From assembly GCF_000005505.3 (NCBI RefSeq), contig NC_016132.3, positions 52,900,914-52,964,913 of the forward strand: a DNA stretch of 64,000 bases. Reading direction: 5' to 3'. Origin of the DNA: Brachypodium distachyon. Lineage: Eukaryota > Streptophyta > Magnoliopsida > Poales > Poaceae. The notes beneath the pieces were generated by a model, which was not told the DNA's origin, searched no databases, and worked only from the letters and a program-made list of their open reading frames with translations. Within the stretch, counting starts at the first letter, position 1. Every line of letters starts with the position of its first letter. Positions 49,159 through 58,800 of this stretch are shown in pieces. Both the position numbers and the translations under genes were made by a program.

Positions 49159-49382
49159 ACCTCTGGACTGTGCCGTCTGCTCGTAGCTAGTTGTTGCTGT
49201 TGTCTAGCGAAGAGGCACTGTTTCTGTTCTTTTTGTAACTGTTGTTGTTGCAGTACGCCTAAGTGGCTGGAGTGTGAGCGGCAACATCTTCCTGTTCTTT
49301 GTACTCCCAGTCTCTGTAACCCCTCTTTCTATCTTAATAAAAGTTCGGCCATGGCCCTTCGAGATTAAAGTCCACTAACTAC

Positions 49383-50936
49383 GAGGGAGGTGGTATGAGA
49401 ATGCCAGGCTTTCGGCCCCTGATCCTCGAGGGCTGGTGGTATGCGTATTTCTCTGCTTATTAGTTAGCTTGAAACTGCTATGGTATCGAGGTCAGATGTG
49501 TCACGCACAATAACTATGTGATGTAAAGTCTGTTCGTTAGTATTTCGATTGGCTCAATTCGGATTTCGATCTTCATGCAAGGCACATCTGAAATGCCACT
49601 TGATTGACAAGTGGAGCATCTTTGGAGCATTATCGCTGAGTAAGCAGCCCTTTTAGCCTAACTCGTGATCCTAATTATTGCGCGTATCGTCTGAAAGATC
49701 CCTACACATTATTACTTTCGCCAGGTTTACCTTAGTGGTGTCCTATGTGGCAAAAAGAAACAGATCGAAGAAGCGAGCCTGCAGCGGCCGGCATGTCATT
49801 TGCTTGTTTTAGGGTACGTACTTAGTTCTGAATTTCATAGTGGGATTATTTAAATCAAACAAATCTGGAGCAACTTTGAGGGGATTTTCTTCCAGCTGTT
49901 GCGATGCGTGATATCTCGTACTGATGCAGCAAAAAGATTAGCAACTCAAGGTTGATCCTTGGATTAGCTTCACAAAAAGGCATTTAGATGTGATACGCTT
50001 AGAGCATCTCCAACAATATTTATGTTAAGTTATAAAAACATTATCAATGTCATCTATCAACAATGCATCATAAAACCACTTCAATAGATCATGTTAACTA
50101 TACGAGGAATGCAAATTATACATAGTCGGCTTAGTCGCTCTCTTAGCTTGCTTTTGATTTGTGCATGCATTTTATGTTAACCTGCATACAGTTTTTCTCC
50201 TTTTCATTTAATATATGCCGCATCATTGAAAGTTTTTAACAAATGCAGATGCCCTATAAAATGCATATGTAGAGTCTCCAAATCTCCATATGAGGAGTGC
50301 CTATAAAATATTTTCTCTCCAAATTTGCCATATCCCCAACAAACTCTCCAAATTCCATCCCTATGATTTATTCTTTCAACCGTTTTGAGGGGAAATGAGG
50401 GAGGTTTAAATGCAATCGCTGTCGTGGGGAGTCCCTATCCGGCTCCCCAATTTGTGGACTCTCAGGAGGGATTTGAGGGTCGGCTGAATCCAAGAAGTGG
50501 GATAGAGGCTTTCCTCGACCATTTTTTTCACCGAATGCCACAAATTTGATTACAGGGGTGGGATAGGGGGAATGCTGCAGATGCTCTTACAACCCTGATT
50601 CGTGTCATGGCGCTGCAGATACTCATACACGGCAGCCGGCAACAGGTATAATCCACACCGATCGGCTCGCACGGCAGGCCGGGCACGCGCGCGATGGCGG
50701 GTAATTCGCACATCCGTGCTGCGAGCCCTGCACCCCCGCGAGGCGCCGGGGAAACAGAGGGCTGCCGGCTGCAAGCCTGCAGGCTACCGCTGCCCCATGC
50801 CCCCATGCGTGACAACTGACCAGTCCGCGGTTGCTGAGGCCAGAATGAACCGCGGTTGGTTGGCGGCGCTGTAGCCGGCATAGGAGGGAGGGTGGTGCCG
50901 GTTGCCGGCCAATTGAATCCCGGCTTGACGATTTTC
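49383..50936. other. Intergenic, no gene seen
   Basis: AT-rich up to about 50500, then GC-rich to 50940 with overlapping frames on both strands (for example minus 50528-50986). None has recognisable domains. The GC-rich part may be the distal flank of the duplication that follows. Confidence 0.45.
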
Positions 50937-51412
50937 CACGGCAGACGGCGCCGGGAGTGGAGAGCAGGGGCGCAGTTTCCTTGCATCGCCGTGGAGGAGA
51001 GCAGGGGCTGAACACACTCCCCAGTGTGTTCAGTTCAGAGTTGGGCAGAGCAATCGACGGAAGGAGACCCAACAATCTCAGGAACAGAACAGTTAACAAA
51101 CTAGTATACTTCAATTCCCATCACCGCCATCAAACTGAAGTACAGTATGTTACACATCACTAGCTACTCTGAACATGAAGCTCCCATTGAACTCCGTTTC
51201 TTCACTCGTGGACGACGAGATGTCCGAGGAAGCGAGGTCTCCCTCCGAAGCAGCAAATCCAGGGAGCTATGAACCTAAAGAGGGAAACAAACTCGAGCGA
51301 AACCACAAGCACCTAACTAACTAAAACAATCCTTCTTCAACTTGGCACAATCCCTATACATATGAGAAACAGTACACCAAACCACCTAGATACATATGAG
51401 ATTCCTCGCTGG

Positions 51413-51562
51413 TCACCTCCTGAAGCTATTCTTGGCGCCCGGCACCACGAGGCTGCCCAGAGTTCTGGCGATCTGCAGCTTGAGCTGGCCCCTCTTGAGC
51501 GGAGGCCTCTTCTGAGTCTTCTCCTTGTTGCTGCAGCTGTTGCAGGGGTACACGTACTCCAT
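51413..51562 (-). CDS. 49-aa Cys-containing basic protein, copy 1
   Basis: Single-exon gene: MEYVYPCNSCSNKEKTQK, then RPPLKRGQLKLQIARTLGS and LVVPGAKNSFRR. The PCxSCxNK start holds two cysteines in a CxxC arrangement; the middle is strongly basic with the KRGQLK motif; the end is Arg-rich. There is no signal peptide or membrane segment. A perfect TATAAATA lies 136 bp upstream. Against copy 2, the protein differs at only six positions (Val4, Asn8, Ser11, Gly36, Val39, Asn45 here) while the flanking DNA has many changes and indels. That pattern suggests selection on the protein. Too short for many annotation pipelines. Family and function unknown to me; a nuclear or regulatory microprotein is only a guess. 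Confidence 0.78.
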   Translation of the reverse strand: MEYVYPCNSCSNKEKTQKRPPLKRGQLKLQIARTLGSLVVPGAKNSFRR

Positions 51563-51697
51563 TCGCTCTTCTTCGATCTTGTCTTCCTCCCCTTCTCTCC
51601 GCGCTTGAGCTCGATCGTGTGATTCTCTGGTGGTTTGTGTGTTGCTGAGAAGAAGGCGAGAGCTGGTTTGGGGAGGGAGTGTGTGCGAGGCTGAGCT

Positions 51698-51705
51698 TAT
51701 TTATA
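51698..51705 (-). promoter_or_regulatory. TATA box of 49-aa gene copy 1
   Basis: CTATAAATAAGC on the minus strand, 136 bp before the ATG at 51562. The same 12-base block occurs upstream of copy 2. Confidence 0.8.
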
Positions 51706-52867
51706 GTGCACGTTTTTAGGCACGTTTCGTTAGATTGCGCGTTCTTCTTTATTTAACCCACCATCTCTAATGGGGTCCTGGAATAAGTTGCTTTATTTTG
51801 GATCCGTCATGTGATCGATTGCTTCTGTGTTTATCTTAGGGAAGGTTGATTGCTTCTGTTGTGAGTGCGTGCAGAGTCACTTCTCACCCTGGGGTCTCTA
51901 GCCGTCACACTCATTAAGGCGGTGCTGTCTTGGAAGCATCGTTGAAGGACACAGTGACTAATGACCAACCAGCCAGACCAGGAGCGTTTAATCTCGTGGC
52001 AAATACGGGGTACTAGATGATTAAGAAAAGGACAACCGCATGGCAATTAGAGTAGTTAATCTAGCAGGGCCAGATGCACGCTACGCTAGATTCTTGAGCG
52101 CGCCGGCTATCTCGATTTATTGTTAGCACTGATCAGTGGATGTGCTTTTGAATTAGCTAATGCAACTGTGCCGTTAGGTACAGCTGAAGAATCCTTATGT
52201 ATAGATCCGTTTCCTTTCCTTTTAAAAAGGCCATCCGTTTTCGCAAGTAAAGATTGAATCCTTATGTAGCTTTATTAGCATCGCGAAAAGGCAATCCTTG
52301 TGCTTGTGCACTTCACAACCCGGACTTGATCGTGTCACGGCAGACGGCGGCACGGCGCCGGAAGTGGACAGCGAGGGTGCGCGGTTTCCATCGCCGTGGC
52401 CCGTGGCCGAGCAGACCCAAGAAACAGGCGCAAGACAAACTGACAATGTGTGACATAGATACTGTACACTCCCGTTGTCTTCAGTTCAGAGTTGGACAGA
52501 GCGAATGAAAGGGGGAGACTCATCATTCTCAGAAACAGTTCAGTTAACAAATCACAATTCTCATTACCACCACCATCAACTTGAAGCATGTTACACATTA
52601 CTCGGTAGCTACTCCGAACACAAAGCTCAGTTTCTTCACCCGTGGCAACGTTGATTGCCGAGGAAGCGAGATCTTCTAAGCAGCAAATCCTTGGAGTCAT
52701 GAACCTCCAAGCGAGCAGAGAGGGTGGAAGGGGAAACCTCGAACAAAACCAACAAGCACCTAACTAAAAACAGTCTTCCTCAAGACTTGCAGAATCCCTA
52801 TACATATCAACCACCACACCACACCAGACTCCTAGATTGGTTGAGCAGTTGCTGCTTGGCTAGCTGG

Positions 52868-53017
52868 TCATCTCCTGAAGCTAATCTTGGCGCCCGGTAC
52901 TATGAGGCTGCTCAGAGTTCTGGCGATCTGCAGCTTGAGCTGGCCCCTCTTGAGCGGAGGCCTCTTCTGAGTCTTCTCCTTGTTGTTGCAGCTGCTGCAG
53001 GGGTACCCGTACTCCAT
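52868..53017 (-). CDS. 49-aa Cys-containing basic protein, copy 2
   Basis: Paralogue of the gene at 51413-51562 in the second duplication unit: MEYGYPCSSCNNKEKTQK, RPPLKRGQLKLQIARTLSS, LIVPGAKISFRR. Same length, same single exon, same stop position, and the KRPPLKRGQLKLQIARTL core is unchanged. Compared with copy 1, several third-position changes are silent (CTCATAGTA versus CTCGTGGTG region; AGA versus AGG for the last Arg). TATAAATA lies 103 bp upstream. Intact start, frame and stop in both copies argue that both are functional. Confidence 0.78.
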   Translation of the reverse strand: MEYGYPCSSCNNKEKTQKRPPLKRGQLKLQIARTLSSLIVPGAKISFRR

Positions 53018-53119
53018 TGCTCCTCTCCGCGCTCGAGCTCCTCGATCGTGTGCTCCTTGTGGTTTTTGTTGCTGGGAAGCAGAGGGCTGGCTTGGGGAGA
53101 GATTGTGCGGGGCTGGGCT

Positions 53120-53127
53120 TATTTATA
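53120..53127 (-). promoter_or_regulatory. TATA box of 49-aa gene copy 2
   Basis: CTATAAATAAGC on the minus strand, 103 bp before the ATG at 53017. Confidence 0.8.
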
Positions 53128-53620
53128 GCACAATTATTTTCGGCACGTTTCCGTCAGATTGCGCGTTCTTTGTTTTGCTCGTTATCTATGCTGGGGGTCC
53201 GGGAATAGGTTGCTTTATTTTCGATCCATCATGTGGCTGTTTGCTTTTCATATGTGAGTGCGAGCAGAGTCACTTCTAACTCTCGGCTCTCACAATCACA
53301 CTCATTGGTACCACTACTATTTTTCTTCTTTGTTTGAAGTGATTAGCACTTGTATCTTGGAAGCATCCATGAAGAATGGACAGAAAGATGAAGGACCAAC
53401 CCCAAGGGAGAGCGGTTAATCTCTTGCCAACTAGATGATCACAAGAAAATTATCTTATGACAATTATAGCGTACTTGCCGTGCCTATCTGGCCAGATGCA
53501 CGTTAGATTCTTGAGTGCGTCGGCAATCTCAGACTAAATCTATTGCTACTACTAAGTGGACATTCTTTTGAGTTAACTAATGCAAATTGTGCCGTTAGGT
53601 ACAACTGAAGAATCTGAAGG

Positions 53621-55860
53621 AAATATAGTGACACTAGTGTACAAGAAAGTTGTAGGAACAAAGTATCTGGCCCAGCCGCCCAAGGGTCCAGTGGCAAAAC
53701 CTATCGTTAGAGAACTCCATATTATTGCCCTCGACCGTGTCACATGGTTGGTAGTACGGATGCTTTTGGCGCACCCGCAGCAGGAGGAGCCGAGCACGAG
53801 GGAGCGGCAGGTAGCGTGCGTGGCTGCGTGGGGGCGAGGAGAGCATGTATCACATGCCTGAAATGGGTGCGTTTGAGGAGGAGTACAGGCCTGGGTAACC
53901 GCCGAATGGTCGTTGGTGGCCGGCATGCTTTTGAGGTGGCCGGCTTTGGAGTGTGAGCCCCGCCCGGCGACGCGCAGTGAGAGTAAAGCAGCGGTGCGTG
54001 CGCTGCTCGTGGTGAATGGTGATCCGTCCAATTCTGCCACGATTTCTATTGGAAAACATGCCGAGCGTGTGACAAATATATTGCTGTAAATCGGGAGTGC
54101 CCGAATTTTTCGTACTCTTTCTTTGCTCATGTGAAACGCCAGTATCTGCAGTTTTTGTAAATAAAAAAAATGTCTATTTCTCAGTCGTCTATTTCTCAAT
54201 TGACAATCGTAATCATTTAATGAATTTTTTTTATCCATCAGACCTACATTTGAATCTCAATGTTTGAATCATAAGGTTGTTATCATCTACTAAGAAATAG
54301 TTATTTTTCAGTCCCCTAAGAAATAACAAAACTGGTAAAAAAACAAAAGTAGTTCCGCCTAAGTATATCACGGATTTTTTTTGCTAAACTTTTTAAAAAA
54401 TCAAATTTATTGTATTCGTCTCGTTTTCTGGTCGATGATCAGCTTATTTGATGACATTTCATTGCTCCATAACTCTACTTCTTTCGCGAGTAGACAATGA
54501 CTAATAAGTACATCGGTACATATTAATTGTGGTTTGTTGTTCAGCGACAACTAATATGGACCGGAGGGAGTAAAATTATTTATACAAATAAAGGGTTATG
54601 ATATTTCCAGGCGCTGCTCCTATGTATGGAAAATGTATAATGCTAAACTTTAAATTTGTTCGCCTTATTTTATTTTGTCCCGTGCAATCAAATGAAAAGA
54701 CAGGTAGGAGAAGAATGAGCCAAGATGCATTTAAAAAAAGAAAACTGGAGTATAATAATTAAAATATAATATAGGAAAATATTACATGGTAGTACCGTAT
54801 TTGGTATACTGTGAAGCCAATCGTGGCCCCTATACATTTTTGAATTGATCAATCGCCACTATTTCATTGGACCTGTTTCTACACGTGGCATTCCTGTTGT
54901 GGTCGCCGTTACTCCATCCGTTCTAAAATACAAGGCATATATAGTTTTTGTGAATTGTCAAACTTTTGACCAAACTTATAACAAAACATATTAGTACCTG
55001 CTATTTTAAATGAATACACTATGGAAATATATTTCATAATGGATCTAGTGATATTGAGTTGACACTCAAATGTTGATCACTTTTTCTGCTTCCTTTGATT
55101 CGTAATAAGTGTTGATGATTTAGTACAAAGTTCGGGGTGTTAACTTAGTCACAAAAATTTATACACTTTATATTTTAGAGCAGAAAAAGTGCCAAATATC
55201 AATACACACCAAATAAATATCATAAACAACCATGAAATGAAACATATATTCACAATATGGTCGTATTTTGAAGGCCTCAATTTTAAGCGAGAAACTATAA
55301 AACCCCGACAATCGAATTTACTAAATTGAGAAATATTTACGAGGAGTCAGAATGTACAAAATGGGAACAATGGGAAGAGGAACAGGTAAGCTCCTCCCTG
55401 GTCCTGAACATGACTAGCCAACTTCCTAGTCAGACATGTGTTCAAACTGCCACATGGTACAATATATTTCTTGTGAAGGTTTCGTCGCTTAAATGGATCA
55501 TATATTCCTTCCGATGTATCAATAGAGACAGTGCTCTGTAAACAATTGCACAGTGTTCATTCGTGTCGTACATTTCCATGTATCTATCCATAACTTACAA
55601 CCCATCGCGGCCATGAACAGAAAAAATAAAACTTATTCTCTTCTCTCAAGCTATGGTTGAAAAGAAACCTATGAACCTAAAGAAAGTGGTCACAAAAAAG
55701 AAGACAGAAGAAAAAGATGGAAACGTGGAAGAAAAAGAAGAAAGATAAATACAGCAACACATAATAAATTGGAGCCGATGTTGTGGCTTCAGCTTCCCTT
55801 TCAAAATCATGGCACTATTTAGCCCCATAGGTAATCAGCCGAAGGATGATCTCAGGATCA
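53621..55860. other. Intergenic with decayed MITE pieces and 3' flank of the TBC gene
   Basis: Around 54500-54572 a sequence ends GACCGGAGGGAGTA, the right half of a Stowaway-type repeat. Near 54911 another begins ACTCCATCCGTTCTAAAATA without a matching far end. The 200-300 bp below 55861 are presumed 3' untranslated sequence of the minus-strand TBC gene. No other gene is seen. Confidence 0.5.
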
Positions 55861-58800
55861 TCAATTTAGTTCTATTTCTTCTAAATTTTGTTCCTGCCCG
55901 TTCATTTTATTTGTGGTCATTTCGGCGGTTGGCAGATCACCATCCGTCTTGGCTGTCTGTAATCCGGGTTCATCTCTGTTAGGTGTCTCAACTTGTTCAC
56001 CTCTTTTTGGTGTGCCCCCCTGATTTCCATCGTCTTTCTTGGGTGTCTCAACACTTGCCTCGGTGTTGTTATTAAGCTTGCCATTTGTCAACTCGTCAGC
56101 ATTGTTCTGTTTGCCCTGCAGAGAATCCATGGCACCAATAACATCAGATAAGAAAAGGCAGAACAATTCAAATTGATTCGATTGTATAAAGCAAGCCGAG
56201 CATCATAAAAGTGGGAGAAGCATAAGTTATAGCTCATCTATACTAAAGTCTAAAAGTGAAACTAAACAAGAGCACCCCAAAAACACGAAACCTCGTAGTT
56301 GATAGTGAACAGGCGCTCAAAATACAGGTAACAAAACCCGCAAAAAAAAATACAAGTAACAAAACAAATAAGGTTAGTCATGAGTTAAGACAATCTCCAT
56401 TTTCCATATTACCACAAACACCCCCTAAAACTATTACCACAAACAAGTCCCTTCAATCACATTTATCAGCCCCATATTACCACAAGCAATTCCCTTCACA
56501 TCGAATAAAAAAAAGGTTATTTTGGTTCTTCACCGTCAGGGCCCCTCTAAACCTAAGATGAGCGTGCATTTATAAAGGCAGATTATCTTGGTTCTTCACC
56601 GACCGACAGGGTCCCTCTAAACCTAAAAGACTAAGATGAACGTGCATTCATAAAGGCAACGAGCGAAGAGCATTTGCTAGAAGTAACTCATCACTTGAGG
56701 CCTTGTATGGATCAGATTATTTGCTCACATTCGACGGGTACAAAATAGCAAAAATATTGTGTTGCTTTTGCAGTCAAGTTGGAAGCTAAGAGCGGCCAAC
56801 TCTTTTAAAATAGCAAAATCTTTACTCTCATCAAGAAACTACCATAGTTGCCAAAGTTCTGTGTGGTAGATGTATCAAAATAGTTCAATTAATATTCTAC
56901 AACAGTCGCCACTCTCGTTAATAGAGCCAAAGCTGAGAGTCTGATTGCCGGCGTTATACCACATTAGTGGAGAACAATCTGTCGATCCTACAGTATGCGG
57001 ATGATACAATCCTTTCTGGATCATGATTTGGCTAAGGCAGCAAACTTAAACCTTATCCTTTGTGTGTTCGAGCAACTCTCGGGGCTAAGGATTACTTTTC
57101 ATAAAAGTGATTTGTACTGTTTTGGGAGTGCAAAGAAATTTGAAGGGGATTATATACTAGGCTGTTTGGCTGCGAAGTGGGTTCTTAATACCTGCGCATT
57201 CCTACGCATTATCTAAGCTTCGCACTCAAGATCGGAAAATATCGAAGATCAATGTGAGAAACGGCTTAGCAGCTGGCGATCCAAAATCTTTCTTATGGGG
57301 GTCGTTAGGTGCTCATTAACTCTGTGTTGAGTAGCCTCCCTATCTTCATGATGTCCTTTTTAATTCCAAAAGAGGTCGGAATGGCTACATTTTGTAGGTC
57401 TCGCATTTTTGGCAATATGATCAACATAAAAAGAAATAGGTTAGCGAAGCGGGGTATCTTGAGTCAAGCTAGGGACAGGGAGGGTTGGCATTACGGACCT
57501 TTTGTTAAAAACAAGTGTCTTCTTAGCAAATGGCTTTTCAAGCTTTTGATGGAGGATGGTGTTTGGCAATCGCTTTTATGAAGCAAATAACTCGATCAAA
57601 AACCTCTCTCTCTCTCTCTCTCTCTCTCTAGTTAAATGTTGCTCCATGGAATCCTATTTTTGGAAGGGGTTAATGCGAGCAAAAGAGACCTTTCTCCAAT
57701 TTGGTATGTTTTAAGGCGGGTAACGCTGAATTAGTCTGTTTTTGGGAAGATAAGTGGATTGGGGGCATGGATTTATGTGACAAATACCCAGGGGTTGGTT
57801 AACAATGGGCAAAACAAGCATGCCTCGGTGGCTTCGGTTCTTGGAACAATTCAGCCGGATGTTGATTTTCGACAGACCTAGTTGGGTTATCACCGTGATG
57901 CGTGGCATGCCATCGTTGACTATGTCGTAATTGCTCCATTAATTTAGTTAAGCGTAGATGGCAAGGTGATACGCGTTGTGCCTTTTGTTTTGAGCACGAA
58001 TCGATTCAGCATCACTTTTTTGATTGTGTGATGGCTAGTGTTGGGTGGATAGCAGTTCATTTTGTCAAGCTTCAGCAAACACAACCAAATGACCGATCTG
58101 ATGGAAAGGGCTAGGCAATCCACTTATACACTTCAACACCCCCCTCACGTGTGACGGGAAGACAAGTCAACACGTGCAAACTCCGAGGTATGGCTCAAGA
58201 GGCCAATGCGTGGACAGAGGGGGAACGAGCAATTTTTTTAGGATAAATTGCGAAAGCCAGGACTCGAACTTTAGACCTTTGGGATTGCCTAGCCCTTGCC
58301 ATCAGATCGGTCTTTTGGTTGCGTTGACTAGCGCATGAAGCTTGACACATTTGGCATTTAATATTCGGCCTCCAAACAATATGGCCCATCTTTTGGGGGC
58401 ATGGTTGCACGGGGTAGACAAGACTTTGGGCTCTCTCCTTTTAATAGGGGCTGCACCAGTTTTTTGGTCTATTTGGTTATGTGTAATGACATTACTTTTG
58501 ATCAAAATAATATACACTCATGTATGCAGGTGTTGCTCTTATGCACCAATGGGCTGCGATTATGGGCGTTGGTACGAAAGGTGAGCACAAGGAATCAATG
58601 CAGTTTGGCGCCAAGTGACTAGAGTAGATCGCCAAGGAGTTTATGTCCCGGTTTGGGTGGCGTGCTAGCTCTAGGCTACTTTGCCCGTAGATCGGTTCTT
58701 GGTGTGGCCTGTCACACTTGTGGATGTAGTCATGTGTTTTTGGTTGATGAGAATAAACGTATATTTAAGGATACTTGTTATGTAGCATAATATTGATGGC

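Larger units (their letters stand above)
42879..49382 (+). mobile_element. Near-complete L1-type LINE with 15-bp target-site duplication
   Basis: A 6.47-kb non-LTR retrotransposon (42894-49367) bounded by identical 15-bp AAGTCCACTAACTAC copies at 42879-42893 and 49368-49382. It has a short 5' leader, ORF1 with zinc knuckles, ORF2 with endonuclease, reverse transcriptase and a C-terminal zf-RVT domain, and a 3' UTR of about 200 bp ending after AATAAAAGTTCGGCC. There is no poly(A) tail: the element ends CTTCGAGATT(A). The full length and clean duplication suggest moderate age, but both ORFs are broken, so it cannot move by itself. Confidence 0.95.
50937..53620. repeat. Tandem segmental duplication, two units of about 1.3 kb
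   Basis: Unit 1 (about 50937-52195) and unit 2 (about 52336-53620) share, in order: ACGGCAGACGGCG…CCGG, TTCAGTTCAGAGTTGG, AACAGTTAACAAA, a 49-aa gene with its TATA box, GGCACGTTTC, GCTTTATTTT…ATGTG, GGCCAGATGCACG, TTCTTGAG, and TGTGCCGTTAGGTACA near the ends. Divergence is moderate outside the coding part and low within it. The gene copies lie in the same orientation. Confidence 0.9.
56935..58690 (+). mobile_element. Decayed LINE fragment (RT to C-terminus) in the TBC intron
   Basis: Antisense to the TBC gene. Broken frames give SILQYADDTILS, LCVFEQLSGLRITFHKSDL, LINSVLSSLPIFMMSF and, after an interruption, LLIGAAPVFWSIWLC: the RT palm onward of an L1-type ORF2. The 5' part (ORF1, endonuclease) is absent. 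Many stops and frameshifts. It contains a (CT)13 tract at 57604-57629 and is split by the inverted-repeat element at 58083-58320. Confidence 0.85.
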
